Below, piece after piece: positions 55,727 to 64,000 of a stretch of 64,000 bases of DNA. Under the pieces are notes generated by a model. It was not told the DNA's origin and ran no database searches. It saw only the letters and a program-made list of their open reading frames with translations. How positions within the stretch are numbered: the stretch's first letter is position 1; every line of letters starts with the position of its first letter. The stretch lies in assembly GCF_001245615.1 (NCBI RefSeq), contig NZ_CWKH01000003.1, positions 744,001-808,000 on the forward strand, in the 5' to 3' direction. The DNA comes from Mycolicibacterium neworleansense (GTDB lineage Bacteria; Actinomycetota; Actinomycetes; Mycobacteriales; Mycobacteriaceae). Both the position numbers and the translations under genes were made by a program.

Positions 55727-55802
55727 GCCCCTATAGCTCAGTTGGTAGAGCTACGGACTTTTAATCCGCAGGTCGTAGGTTCGAGCCCTACTGGGGGCAC
55801 CA
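55727..55802 (+). tRNA. tRNA-Lys (TTT)
   Basis: Plus-strand cloverleaf beginning GCCCCTATAGCTCAG with T-arm AGGTTCGAGCCCT and anticodon loop CTTTTAA (TTT); the CCA end is encoded at 55800-55802. It is divergent from the other three tRNAs and followed by a hairpin at 55806-55823. Confidence 0.95.
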
Positions 55803-55805
55803 GAC

Positions 55806-55823
55806 ACCCGCCGCAAGGCGGGT
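55806..55823 (+). terminator. Hairpin after tRNA-Lys
   Basis: A 7-bp stem ACCCGCC/GGCGGGT with a GCAA tetraloop starts four bases after the tRNA CCA end. It is probably its terminator, although no U-run follows. Confidence 0.65.
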
Positions 55824-55848
55824 CAGGTGCGGTTATGCACTGCCCCGT

Positions 55849-56214
55849 CTACGCGCTCCGCGCGGTCGCAATCTCGTCGGCCAGCGGCGCGATCGCGGCG
55901 ATTATCTGACCAACGAGGATCTCGGGCACTCCCGCCTCGGCCAGGCTGTCGCCCAGGTGGCCGGCCACGAGGTTGAAATGGTGCATGGTGATGCCGCGGC
56001 CCTGATGGACCTGCCGCATGGGTGCACCGCTGTACGCGACGGGTCCGCCCAACGCGGCGGCGAAGAATTCCACCTGCCTACCCTTGAGCCGGGCCATGTT
56101 GGTTCCCGCGAAGAAGGCGGACAGCTGCTCGTCGGCCAGCACCCGCCGGTAGAAGTCGTCCACGACGGTCTCGAGTGCCTCGGCCCCACCGATCTGGTCA
56201 TAGATGGTCGTCAT
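55849..56214 (-). CDS. glbN: Truncated haemoglobin trHbN
   Basis: Group I truncated haemoglobin of 121 residues. It closely resembles M. tuberculosis Glb[26 protein letters not shown] with the B10 tyrosine, [16 protein letters not shown] and [19 protein letters not shown] containing the proximal His (near residue 69-70). It detoxifies nitric oxide with oxygen. The ATG at 56214 was chosen because the homology starts there; the long upstream open frame is antisense noise. M. tuberculosis GlbN has a short extra N-terminus. Confidence 0.92.
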   Translation of the reverse strand: MTTIYDQIGGAEALETVVDDFYRRVLADEQLSAFFAGTNMARLKGRQVEFFAAALGGPVAYSGAPMRQVHQGRGITMHHFNLVAGHLGDSLAEAGVPEILVGQIIAAIAPLADEIATARSA

Positions 56215-56281
56215 GGCCTCAGCATCGAGGCACACGGTTGCCCCGCAATTACCCCGGCGTAGCCGCTCCGCTACAACGCAC

Positions 56282-56800
56282 TCACAGCGTTTTGGCGCGG
56301 TGCCGCCGGACGGCGTCGCGGTTGGCGCAGTTGTGGGTGCAGTATCTCTGGGTCCCGGGCCGGCTGAAATCGACGAAGGCGTTGGCACATTCGGCCAACG
56401 CGCACCGGCGAATCCTGTGCATGCCCCGGTCGGTGAGGTACTGCGCGGCGGCGGCGCTGGTCGCACCGGCCAGAGTGGCGGTGAACCCGGCGTCGGGGTC
56501 GCGGTAGTGCAGATGCCAGCCACTACCGTCGTGGTCGGTGATCGACGGTTTGGCCGTGTGCCGGGACAGCATCTGGTTGAGCAGCCGAACCCTTTCGTGC
56601 TCGGTTGGCGCATCGACGACAGCCGCCCACTGGCGCAGGAACTTTCGCAGTTGTTCCAGATCCTCGCCGGTGGCCGGACTTTGCGCGGGCATACCCCGTG
56701 AGGTCCACCGATCTTCCAGGTCGGCGGCGGTGGTTACAGGCCGGTTGAGCAAGTCGGTCACGTTCTGCAGCAGCGGCTCGACGTAAGGGTTTACACGCAC
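56282..56800 (-). CDS. CGNR zinc-finger/ABATE-domain regulator-like protein
   Basis: Protein of 172 residues: an ABATE-like N-terminal region and a C-terminal CGNR-type zinc finger with [10 protein letters not shown] and [16 protein letters not shown]. The characteristic CGNR is CANR here. Such proteins are probably stress-related DNA-binding regulators. It is divergent from an MFS gene with only 25 bp between the starts, which suggests it regulates that transporter. Confidence 0.88.
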   Translation of the reverse strand: MRVNPYVEPLLQNVTDLLNRPVTTAADLEDRWTSRGMPAQSPATGEDLEQLRKFLRQWAAVVDAPTEHERVRLLNQMLSRHTAKPSITDHDGSGWHLHYRDPDAGFTATLAGATSAAAAQYLTDRGMHRIRRCALAECANAFVDFSRPGTQRYCTHNCANRDAVRRHRAKTL

Positions 56801-56825
56801 AAGCGCATTACATCAGCCTGGCACC

Positions 56826-58222
56826 GTGACGTCCATACCCCAGCTGTCAGACTCCGCTCAGCCTGTCGCGGCCATCAGCCCACGAACCGATTGGCGTCCG
56901 CTGCTGGCGTGCTGCGCGGCGACGTTCCTGCTGCTGGCCTACACCACCGTCGTGACCGTCAGTGTGGCGGGAATCGCCGACGATCTCGGTGCCGGTTTCG
57001 CTGTCGCGCAATGGATCATCGATGTCTACACGCTCGTGCTCGCCGCCCTGGTGCTGGCCATGGGAACCCTCGGGGACCGACTGGGTCACCGGCGGCTGTT
57101 CCTGATCGGACTCGCAGCATTGGCCGCGGCCTCGGTGGCCTGCGCCCTCGCCGGTTCGGGCGCCTTGCTGGTCGGGGCCCGTGCCGCCCAGGGAGTCGGT
57201 GGGGCAGCGCTCTTCGCCACTGCCGTGCCGCTGTTGACGCAGTGCTATGCCGGTCGCGCCCGCGCGGTGTCGTTCGCGGTGTGGGGTGCCTGCGCGGGCG
57301 CCGGTAGCACCGTGGGCACCATCGCCGGCGGAGCGGTCATCGAGTTCGTGGGCTGGCGCTGGCTGTTCGTCGGGGCGCTGCCGGTGTGCCTCATCGCCTT
57401 GGTCGCCGGATTCATCTCACTCCCCCGCGAATCCCACAGAGGCGGGCCGATCGATTTGGCGGGCACATTGCTCATCACCACGGCGATGACCGGAGTCACC
57501 TTCGCGATGATCAACGCCGGAGAACACGGGTGGGCATCGGTCGGCACCATCTCGGGCGTCCTGGTGGGGCTCGGTTCGGCGGCGGCGTTCGTTCCGAGCC
57601 AGCGCCGCGCTGCGCATCCAGTGCTGCCCGCCGGCCTGTTTGCCACTCGAGGATTCACCGCCGTGCTCATCGCCGGGTTCTCCTACTACTTCGCCGCATT
57701 CGCGGCGCTGCCGGTGTTGTCCCGGTGGTTGCAGACCACCGAGGCCATGCGCCCGTTGCAGGCCGCCCTCGTCCTGACCATCCAACTCGTGGCGTTCATC
57801 GCGGTAACGCTGCTGTTCAGTGCCCGGCTGCACGATGCGCCGCGCAGCTGGGTCCTGGGCGGGGGCACGGTCCTCACCGGTCTGGCATGCCTGTCCGGTG
57901 CCGCCCTGGCAGCTCGTCCGGAGTGGACGACGCTGATCGCCGCGCTGGCGATCACCGGCATCGGCGCGGGCATCGTGTCGCCTGTGCTGCCCGCGGTCGG
58001 GGCCATCGCCACGTTCAGCGACCGCGATGACACCGCGGTCTTGGCTTGCGAGTCCCACGCCCCATCGGGATCGCGTTGTGCGGCACCCTCGCCCAGCCAC
58101 CCCACCCCGGGGCGGACATTTCCACATCCGGCCTGGTCGCGGCTCTCGTCACCGCCGGGGGCGTCGCACTCTGCGGCGGAACGCTCAGCATCGCCCTGCT
58201 CCGCTCCGCCGAAGTCACATGA
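56826..58222 (+). pseudogene. MFS drug transporter (DHA2-like), frameshifted near 58045
   Basis: Multi-pass membrane transporter with an N-terminal TM, the motif GTLGDRLGHRR (motif A, near residue 78), WGACAGAG and GWRWLFVGALPV (motif C-like). From GTG 56826 the frame is good to about 58045 (VGAIATFSDRD). It then becomes unlike membrane protein, while the C-terminal helix sequence IGIALCGTLAQ and ALVTAGGVALCGGTLSIALL continues one base out of phase, ending at TGA 58220-58222. A net single-base loss is enough to explain it. Without correction the product ends at 58241 with a junk tail. Confidence 0.8.
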
Positions 58223-58320
58223 ATCGCCGTCATACGAATAAGCCACGTGCCCGCGCGCCGTCGGGAGCGCCCCTTTATCGTTGATGGCCACGGGTCGGCA
58301 GCCGAATGAAGGAGTCACCG

Positions 58321-58671
58321 ATGTTCTCCCGGGGCGTGAAAACTCGAGTCTTCGCGACCGCGGTCGGCGTTGTCGCGCTGACGGCGTCATTCGGGGTCTC
58401 GCCGGCACACGCGGACGCCCAGGACGACCAGTTCTTCGCCATCGTCAACGATCTGAAAATTCCCACCACCTCCGCCGAAGAGGCCGGCACGGTCGGCCGC
58501 GGCGTCTGTGACGCGCTCACGAAAGGCAGGATCGAGCCCGCGCGCACGGTGCGGGGAGTCATCAGCCAGCTGATGAATCAGGCGGGCATCGACAAGCATC
58601 AGGCGGCGAACCTGGTGCGGGGTGCGGTCAAGGTCTACTGCCCGCAGAACGCCCCGCTCGTCGGCCGCTGA
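58321..58671 (+). CDS. Secreted DUF732 protein
   Basis: Protein of 116 residues with a signal peptide (about residues 1-32, ending SPAHA) and the mycobacterial DUF732 domain (DDQFFAIVNDLKIPTTSAEEAGTVGRGVCDALTKG, with a second cysteine in VYCP). Two cysteines probably pair. The function is unknown. ATG 58321 follows an in-frame ATG at 58306 with five fewer convincing residues; either is possible. Confidence 0.88.
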   Translation: MFSRGVKTRVFATAVGVVALTASFGVSPAHADAQDDQFFAIVNDLKIPTTSAEEAGTVGRGVCDALTKGRIEPARTVRGVISQLMNQAGIDKHQAANLVRGAVKVYCPQNAPLVGR

Positions 58672-58703
58672 GGCCCTACGAGCGAGGGCTCTGACGCCAG
58701 GCG

Positions 58704-59714
58704 CTAAACCTTGGGGCAGTAGTGCATCCCGTTGTCGCGGTGCTCGATCGGCGGCAGATTGCGCGCCGGCGTGTGCACCAAGGGAGCGTCGGCCGGGATC
58801 CGTCCCTTGGCCCGGTCCCATGCGCTGCGGGCCCGTGGATGCATGCGCCGCCGGACCGGCACCAGTTTGAACACCTTGCCGATCACCTTGCCCAGCAATC
58901 GATGAATCCTCTCGTCGCGCTCGGACCAGGTGTATCCCATCAGCTCTCGCACTGCCGGGTGGTAGAGGCCGACGGTGAACCAGACGAACATCGGGTGCAC
59001 CAGATACTTGCGCTGCACCGCCCACATCCAGTCGGGCATCTTCGCCGCGAACGGCGGCTTCGGCAGCTCGCTGAGGTCCAGCACGTCGCGGGCCGCCTGG
59101 TTGTTCTCTAACACGTTGCGGCACATGTGTTCCCAATAGACCTGGAAGTCCTCCCAGGTTTCCGGCACGGGCCGCATGCTCATCCCGTACATCGAGTACC
59201 ACTGCTTGTGCTCCTCGAACAGCTGGCGCTTGTCAGCTTCGGAGATCCCGCCCGCGAGCCGTTCCGCCACGATGATCGTGCCGACGAAGAATGTCGAGTG
59301 CGCCCAGTAGAAGACCTCGGGATTCAACGCGTGGTAGCGGCGCCCCTGAGCATCGATCCCTTTGATGTCGACGTGGTAGTCGCGCACCTCGGCGCCGGTC
59401 TGTGGCGCGCGGTCTCCGTCGAACACCACGCCACCGATGGGGTACAGCGAGCGCAACAGCCGGGGCCAACGCTCCTGGAAGAAGATCGAGTGCTCCATCA
59501 CGGCCGCTCCGAGCTGCGGGTGCATGTTCTGCATCGATCCGGCCCACGGCCCCTGGAGCATGCCCCGCCAATCGCCGAAGTACTTCCAGGTCAGCGATTC
59601 CGGCCCGAGCGGGATCGGCGGTGCGTCGTACCCGCCCGGCCCCACCGGACAACCTGCCGCCACCGGAGCGGATCCGCTGGTCACGGGGCATGTCTCAGAA
59701 GTATCTTGTGTCAC
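58704..59714 (-). CDS. MpaB-family oxygenase (DUF2236)
   Basis: Protein of about 336 residues of the oxygenase-MpaB family (latex-clearing-protein-like DUF2236): WKYFGDWRGMLQGPWAG, MEHSIFFQERWPRLLRSLYP, and RRYHALNPEVFYWAHSTFFVG with His/Glu residues that may bind haem or metal. It has no signal peptide but does have a hydrophilic N-terminus. GTG 59714 was chosen; an upstream TTG at 59735 is possible. It is divergent from a TetR gene with an operator in between. Confidence 0.88.
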   Translation of the reverse strand: MTQDTSETCPVTSGSAPVAAGCPVGPGGYDAPPIPLGPESLTWKYFGDWRGMLQGPWAGSMQNMHPQLGAAVMEHSIFFQERWPRLLRSLYPIGGVVFDGDRAPQTGAEVRDYHVDIKGIDAQGRRYHALNPEVFYWAHSTFFVGTIIVAERLAGGISEADKRQLFEEHKQWYSMYGMSMRPVPETWEDFQVYWEHMCRNVLENNQAARDVLDLSELPKPPFAAKMPDWMWAVQRKYLVHPMFVWFTVGLYHPAVRELMGYTWSERDERIHRLLGKVIGKVFKLVPVRRRMHPRARSAWDRAKGRIPADAPLVHTPARNLPPIEHRDNGMHYCPKV

Positions 59715-59757
59715 AGGTGCGCTTTCTGCCGGCAAGACGATGGTCCTGTTTCAAAAA

Positions 59758-59777
59758 GTGACTACATATGTTGTCAC
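59758..59777. promoter_or_regulatory. Palindromic operator between MpaB and TetR genes
   Basis: GTGACTACATATGTTGTCAC is an imperfect 20-bp palindrome with 18 of 20 positions symmetric. It lies 44-63 bp before the MpaB start and 19-38 bp before the TetR start, a normal place for TetR autoregulation and repression of the divergent gene. Confidence 0.75.
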
Positions 59778-59795
59778 GAGAGCTTAGGAGTAGAT

Positions 59796-60380
59796 GTGCC
59801 ATCCGGTCAACGACGCGGCCGATGGTCGGGGGTTCCGCTACCGGAACGCACGGCCCGTCGCCGCGACGATCTGATCGCCGCAGGCGTCACATTGCTGGGC
59901 AAAGCCGACGGCCCGGCCCTGACCGTGCGCGCGGTGTGCCGCGCGGCCGAACTCACCGAGCGGTACTTCTATGAGAGCTTCAGCGACCGGGACGCCTTCG
60001 TCCGGGCGGTCTACGACGACGTGTGCGCGCGGGCGATGGCGGCGCTGACCACCGCCGTCACCCCTCGCGACGCGGTGGAGCGATTCGTCGCGCTCATGGT
60101 CGACGACCCGACCCGCGGCCGCGTGCTGCTGCTGGCCCCCGAATCCGAACCGGTGCTGACGCGCTCAGGCGCGGAGTGGATGCCCGACTTCATCGGCCTG
60201 TTGCAACGCAAACTCACCCGCATCGCCGACCCGGTGCGTCAGGCCATGGTGGCCACCAGCCTGATCGGGGCCCTGACGGCGTTGTTCACCGCCTATCTCG
60301 ACGACAGGCTGCCGGCCAGCCGCGAACAGTTCATCGACTACTGCGTCGACATGCTGCTCGGGCGGGTCGGCAGTTTCTGA
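59796..60380 (+). CDS. TetR-family regulator divergent from MpaB gene
   Basis: Regulator of 194 residues with HTH (RRRDDLIAAGVTLLGKADGPALTVRAVCRAAELTERYFYESFSDRDAFV). GTG 59796 was chosen; TTAGGAG lies five bases upstream. Divergent orientation and the intervening palindrome make the MpaB gene its likely target. Confidence 0.9.
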   Translation: MPSGQRRGRWSGVPLPERTARRRDDLIAAGVTLLGKADGPALTVRAVCRAAELTERYFYESFSDRDAFVRAVYDDVCARAMAALTTAVTPRDAVERFVALMVDDPTRGRVLLLAPESEPVLTRSGAEWMPDFIGLLQRKLTRIADPVRQAMVATSLIGALTALFTAYLDDRLPASREQFIDYCVDMLLGRVGSF

Positions 60381-60394
60381 ACAGTCTCCGGCAC

Positions 60395-60835
60395 CTATTC
60401 GTCAGGGGTGCTGGCCTCGGCGATCCCCTCCTGCTCGGCCTGGGCCGCCTCGTCGGCCGCCTGCTTGGCCTCGCGGCCGGCCGGGCTGGCCACCGACGCA
60501 CCCGGATGTTCTTCGGTGGCGTGGTCGCCGTCGCAGTTGAGCGCCACCTGGGTCACGTCTTCTCTGTACTCGTAGTAGGTGTCGGAGGTCTGCGGCACCA
60601 GTTGCCGGACAGTCCAGGCGTTGGTGACGATGCACTCATCGCGCGGCAACCGGCTACCCACGGTCACCGCCACATGCGCGGTGCCGCCACCGTCCTCGAT
60701 TGCGGTGACGGCATCGCTGTATGTCTGCCCCACGACATCCGGCGCAGCGCCGGCGGTCCCGGCCCCCACAACCGCGAAGGCGAACCCCGCCGCCGACGCA
60801 CCGATGACACTTCCGAACCCGATCGCGATCTTCAT
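60395..60835 (-). CDS. Secreted PASTA-like protein, copy 3 of 3
   Basis: Protein of 146 residues: signal peptide (about 1-30) and a mature part PDVVGQTYSDAVTAIEDGGGTAHVAVTVGSRLPRDECIVTNAW resembling a PASTA-type motif, with conserved cysteines in DECIVT and LNCDGD. The C-terminus shares the pattern HPGASVASPAGREAKQAADEA...STPDE with the other two copies. The function is unknown; cell-wall binding is inferred from the PASTA-like pattern. Confidence 0.8.
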   Translation of the reverse strand: MKIAIGFGSVIGASAAGFAFAVVGAGTAGAAPDVVGQTYSDAVTAIEDGGGTAHVAVTVGSRLPRDECIVTNAWTVRQLVPQTSDTYYEYREDVTQVALNCDGDHATEEHPGASVASPAGREAKQAADEAAQAEQEGIAEASTPDE

Positions 60836-61015
60836 CTGGCCCGACCTTCCCCGTCCGGTGATCTCTCCCGGAGAGGTGGGGTGCCAGCGTTTGTCGCCCG
60901 CGCTCGTCAGCAGCCCCTCGTTCCGCGGCAGGTGCCGCGAAAAACTCTTTGGGAGCTGACGTCAATTTTAAGCGGACAGGAGGCTCACATCGAGCAATTA
61001 AGCCCGGCTTGATGG

Positions 61016-61441
61016 CTACTCGTCGGGCGTACTGGCCTCGGCGAGCTCTTCCTCCTCGGCCGCGGCGGCCTCGTCAGCGGCCTTCTTTGCCTCGCGTCCT
61101 GCCGGGCTGGCGACCGACGCACCCGGATGAGTGGCCGAGGCATACCCGCCGTCGCAGTTGAGGGAGAGCATCACCTCATCCTCGGCATGGGTGTACTCGT
61201 CGCCGGCGTCGCGCACGAACGGGGCGTCCCAGGCGTGGGTCACCACACAGTCATCCTGCGACAACTTGCCACCCACGGTCACCGCGACCTTGGCGGTACC
61301 ACCCTCGTCCTCGATCGCCGAAGAGGCGTCTCCGTATGTCTCCCCGACGACATCAGGGGCGGCAGCCGCCACGCCGGCTCCCGACAGGCCGACGGCAGCG
61401 AAAGCCGCCACCCCGGCCCCGAACATCGCGAGTTTCTTCAT
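61016..61441 (-). CDS. Secreted PASTA-like protein, copy 2 of 3
   Basis: Protein of 141 residues with signal peptide and the motif PDVVGETYGDASSAIEDEGGTAKVAVTVGGKLSQDDCVVTHAW; cysteines and the final STPDE are conserved with the other copies. The ATG at 61441 begins MKKLAMFGAG; an in-frame extension upstream lacks a signal-like start. It lies on the same strand as copies 1 and 3. Confidence 0.8.
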   Translation of the reverse strand: MKKLAMFGAGVAAFAAVGLSGAGVAAAAPDVVGETYGDASSAIEDEGGTAKVAVTVGGKLSQDDCVVTHAWDAPFVRDAGDEYTHAEDEVMLSLNCDGGYASATHPGASVASPAGREAKKAADEAAAAEEEELAEASTPDE

Positions 61442-61577
61442 GAGCGTTCGACCCCTCACGGTCATCTCGGACTGCAACATCAGTCCGCGAGATTACCGAG
61501 CGGTGAACGAAAAGCGGTGGCGCAGAAGGGAACTATATGTGAACGCTACGTGTCGTCGAGCTGACCGAAGATGCGCC

Positions 61578-62042
61578 CTACTCGTCGGGCGTGCTGACCT
61601 GTTCGAGCTGCTCTTGCTCGGCAGCTGCGGCCTCCGCCTCGGCCTGAGCCTCGGCCTCGGCCTCGTCGGCGGCGGCCTTGGCCTGCCGGCCGGCCGGGCT
61701 GGCGACCGAGGCACCCGGGTGATTGGCGGTCGCGTGGTCACCGTCGCAGTTCAACGCGACCATGACCTCGCTGTCGGCATGTCCGAAAGAGCCGCCGCTG
61801 TCACGCACGAACGGGGCGTCCCACGCGTTGGTGACGATGCACTCATCCTGGGACAGCTTGCCGCCCACCGTGACCGCCACCTTGGCGCTGGCGCCGCTAT
61901 CCTCGATCGCGCTCGCGGCGTCCGAGTACGTTTGGCCGACGACGTCAGGCGCGGCGGCCGCGACACCGGCACCGAACAGCAGGGACAACGCCGCTCCGGT
62001 GGTAACTGCAGCAGCTCCGGCACCAACGACAAGCTTCTTCAC
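61578..62042 (-). CDS. Secreted PASTA-like protein, copy 1 of 3
   Basis: Protein of 154 residues, the largest copy, beginning MKKLVVGAGAAAV with a signal peptide. It shares PDVVGQTYSDAASAIEDSGASAKVAVTVGGKLSQDECIVTNAWDAPFV with copy 2 and has a longer acidic Ala/Glu linker before the conserved STPDE end. It is divergent from desA1; the region between (62043-62233) is moderately AT-rich and probably holds the desA1 promoter. Confidence 0.8.
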   Translation of the reverse strand: MKKLVVGAGAAAVTTGAALSLLFGAGVAAAAPDVVGQTYSDAASAIEDSGASAKVAVTVGGKLSQDECIVTNAWDAPFVRDSGGSFGHADSEVMVALNCDGDHATANHPGASVASPAGRQAKAAADEAEAEAQAEAEAAAAEQEQLEQVSTPDE

Positions 62043-62233
62043 GTGTGCCCAACCTCCGAACGTGGGTATCCGACAGATGTTCCCGCGGATCCTACAGTCG
62101 CCGCGGGCGTGACGCAGGGCTCATGAAAGTCCCGGCGGGGCAACTTGATGTCACTGGTTTACACAGATATATTGACTGCAACCAACAGGTACAGATAACT
62201 AGCGTCGCCACGGACGCGAGAGGGTGAGGGCAT

Positions 62234-63235
62234 ATGTCGCAGGAATACACCGACCTGCAGCTCCTGCACGAACTCGAGCCTGTCGTTGAGACGAGCATCA
62301 ATCGGCACATGCGGATGCGCAAGGACTGGAACCCGCACGACTTCATCCCCTGGTCGGACGGCAAGAACTACTACGCACTCGGCGGCCAGGATTGGGATCC
62401 CGAGCAGTCGAAACTGTCCGAGGTCGCCAAGACCGCGATGGTGCAGAACCTGCTCACCGAGGACAACCTGCCCTCGTATCACCGCGAGATCGCGATGAAC
62501 ATGGGCATGGACGGCGCCTGGGGCAACTGGGTCAACCGCTGGACCGCCGAGGAGAACCGCCACGGCATCGCCCTGCGTGACTACCTCGTCGTGACCCGCG
62601 CCGTCGATCCCGTCGAGCTGGAAGAGCTGCGCGTCGAGCAGGTCACCCGCGGCTTCTCTCCCGGCCAGAACCAGCAGGGCGACCTGTTTGCCGAGAGCCT
62701 GTTCGACTCGGTGATGTACGTGTCGTTCCAGGAGCTCGCCACCCGCGTGAGCCACCGCAACACCGGCAAGGCCTGCGACGACCCGATCGCCGATCAGCTG
62801 CTGCAGCGCATCTCCGCCGACGAGAACCTGCACATGATCTTCTACCGGGACGTCTCGGCGGCCGGCCTGGACATCGCCCCCAACCAGGGCATGGCCTCGC
62901 TGCACCGCGTGCTGGACAACTTCAAGATGCCCGGATACACCGTGCCCGATTTCCGCCGTAAGGCCGTCGTCATCGCCGTGGGCGGCGTCTACGACCCGCG
63001 TATCCACCTGGACGACGTGGTGATGCCCGTCCTGCGCAAGTGGCGCATCTTCGAGCGTGAGGACTTCACCGGCGAGGGCGCACGTCTGCGCGACGACCTC
63101 GGCCGCATCGTCGAAGAGCTCGAGGACGCCTGCGACAAGTTCGAGGTCGCCAAGGAGCGTCGCCTGGAGCGCGAGCGCAAGGTGGCCGAGAAGAAGGCCA
63201 TGAAGAACCTGCTGGTGTCGTCATCGTCCTCGTAA
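62234..63235 (+). CDS. desA1: Acyl-ACP desaturase DesA1
   Basis: Soluble diiron desaturase of 333 residues, matching M. tuberculosis DesA1 (Rv0824c), needed for mycolic acid unsaturation. The diiron ligands are in TAEENRHGIALRDYL (EENRH, residues about 96-110) and ISADENLHMIFYRD (DENLH). It begins MSQEYTDLQLLHELEPVVE and ends in a charged Lys/Glu helix and a serine tail. The promoter region has AT-rich elements but I could not assign the known repressor site. Confidence 0.95.
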   Translation: MSQEYTDLQLLHELEPVVETSINRHMRMRKDWNPHDFIPWSDGKNYYALGGQDWDPEQSKLSEVAKTAMVQNLLTEDNLPSYHREIAMNMGMDGAWGNWVNRWTAEENRHGIALRDYLVVTRAVDPVELEELRVEQVTRGFSPGQNQQGDLFAESLFDSVMYVSFQELATRVSHRNTGKACDDPIADQLLQRISADENLHMIFYRDVSAAGLDIAPNQGMASLHRVLDNFKMPGYTVPDFRRKAVVIAVGGVYDPRIHLDDVVMPVLRKWRIFEREDFTGEGARLRDDLGRIVEELEDACDKFEVAKERRLERERKVAEKKAMKNLLVSSSSS

Positions 63236-63264
63236 GCACCCCTGTCGAATCGGCCCGATCCCAA

Positions 63265-64000
63265 CTGCGGATCGGGCCGTTCGCGTTGCCCAGTCCCGTC
63301 GTCCTGGCCCCCATGGCCGGGGTGACCAATGTGGCGTTCCGCACACTGTGCCGCGAGCTCGAGATCGCCCGCGCCGGGACGGTCAGCGGGCTGTACGTGT
63401 GCGAGATGGTCACCGCGCGCGCCCTGGTCGAGCGCCATCCGGTGACCATGCACATGACGACCTTCGCGCCCGACGAGTCGCCGCGGTCGTTGCAGCTCTA
63501 CACCGTGGACCCGGAAACGACGTACCGCGCGGCCAAGATGATCGCCGACGAGGGCATGGCCGACCACATCGACATGAACTTCGGTTGCCCGGTACCCAAG
63601 GTCACCAAGCGTGGCGGCGGATCGGCGCTGCCCTACAAGCGGCGCCTGTTCGGCCAGATCGTGGCCGCCGCGGTGCGCGGGGTCGAAGGCACCGACATTC
63701 CGGTGACGGTGAAGTTCCGGATCGGCATCGACGACGCCCACCACACTCACCTTGACGCCGGACGGATCGCCGAACAGGAGGGCGCGGCAGCCGTCGCGCT
63801 GCATGCGCGCACCGCCGCGCAGCGCTATTCCGGCACCGCCGACTGGGACCAGATCGCCGCGCTGAAGGCCCATGTCACGAGCATTCCGGTGCTCGGCAAC
63901 GGCGACATCTTCGAGGCCGACGACGCACTGGCCATGATGGCCGCCACCGGCTGTGACGGCGTGGTGATCGGCCGCGGTTGCCTGGGCCGCCCATGGCTGT
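63265..64000 (+). CDS. dusB: tRNA-dihydrouridine synthase DusB, 5' part
   Basis: Partial protein continuing past the window end, homologous to Rv0823c. FMN TIM-barrel motifs: PVVLAPMAGVTNVAFR, the active-site Cys in DMNFGCPVPKVTKRGGGSALP, VTVKFRIGIDD, ALHARTAAQRYSGTADWD and IPVLGNGDIF, VVIGRGCLGRPW. Homology begins at LRIGPFAL (63265). No ATG, GTG or TTG lies in frame between 63130 and that point; the first standard in-frame start is TTG at 63286, inside the homologous region. The gene follows desA1 closely. Confidence 0.9.
   Translation, partial: MRIGPFALPSPVVLAPMAGVTNVAFRTLCRELEIARAGTVSGLYVCEMVTARALVERHPVTMHMTTFAPDESPRSLQLYTVDPETTYRAAKMIADEGMADHIDMNFGCPVPKVTKRGGGSALPYKRRLFGQIVAAAVRGVEGTDIPVTVKFRIGIDDAHHTHLDAGRIAEQEGAAAVALHARTAAQRYSGTADWDQIAALKAHVTSIPVLGNGDIFEADDALAMMAATGCDGVVIGRGCLGRPWL

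Overview
The window is high-GC chromosomal DNA from a mycobacterium, most likely an environmental Mycolicibacterium. The evidence is gene content and order. The left half follows, with insertions, the M. tuberculosis Rv0883c-to-Rv0853c neighbourhood as I remember it: DUF3027, MFS, DUF2771, cspB, yccF, moaA/moaD, rpfA, moaE/mog/moaC, XPB helicase, fadB/fadA, dapC, SRPBCC proteins, far, and a 2-keto acid decarboxylase. The right end is desA1 followed by a dihydrouridine synthase (Rv0824c/Rv0823c). Typical mycobacterial families are common throughout: F420-type LLM and PPOX proteins, MpaB, DUF732, WhiB, trHbN and mycobacterial-type L,D-transpeptidases. I cannot name the species.

Layout. (1) 0-9.3 kb: molybdopterin genes on both sides of rpfA, which carries a CRP-type site and a c-di-AMP (ydaO) riboswitch leader. 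(2) 9.3-13.6 kb: XPB helicase with its helicase-associated partner. (3) 13.6-27.3 kb: accessory metabolism, including a P450, a clean IS481-family insertion in an MFS gene, a LysR/SDR pair, F420-type oxidoreductases, an S9 peptidase, and a TetR/FAD-monooxygenase pair with two matching operators. (4) 27.4-30.8 kb: fadA-fadB beta-oxidation operon. (5) 31-43 kb: OYE, dapC, WhiB, a GjpA-like envelope protein, two universal stress proteins with a DosR-like box, far, 2-keto acid decarboxylase, and an Hcp-like protein. (6) 43-48 kb: a carotenoid-desaturase-like oxidoreductase with TetR and two palindromic operators, plus small secreted proteins.

Regions of highest interest. (7) 48.2-51 kb: a four-gene overlapping operon encoding a TIGR04222-like membrane protein with a Cys/Gly-only tail, a DUF692/MNIO enzyme, a 71-aa protein and an L,D-transpeptidase. 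This looks like an uncharacterised cysteine-modification system linked to the cell envelope. (8) 51.1-54.6 kb: a Hint-HNH polymorphic toxin with a lysine-rich tail and a neighbouring leucine-rich-repeat protein that may be its immunity factor. (9) 55.3-55.8 kb: tRNA-Phe, -Asp and -Glu on one strand and tRNA-Lys on the other. (10) 55.8-64 kb: trHbN, CGNR regulator, MFS, DUF732, MpaB/TetR with operator, three tandem PASTA-like secreted paralogues, desA1 and dus.

Three genes carry apparent frameshifts: MFS near 2.1 kb, SRPBCC at 43.29 kb and MFS near 58.05 kb. These could be real pseudogenes or sequencing errors. All family assignments come from reading motifs and from memory; no searches were run.
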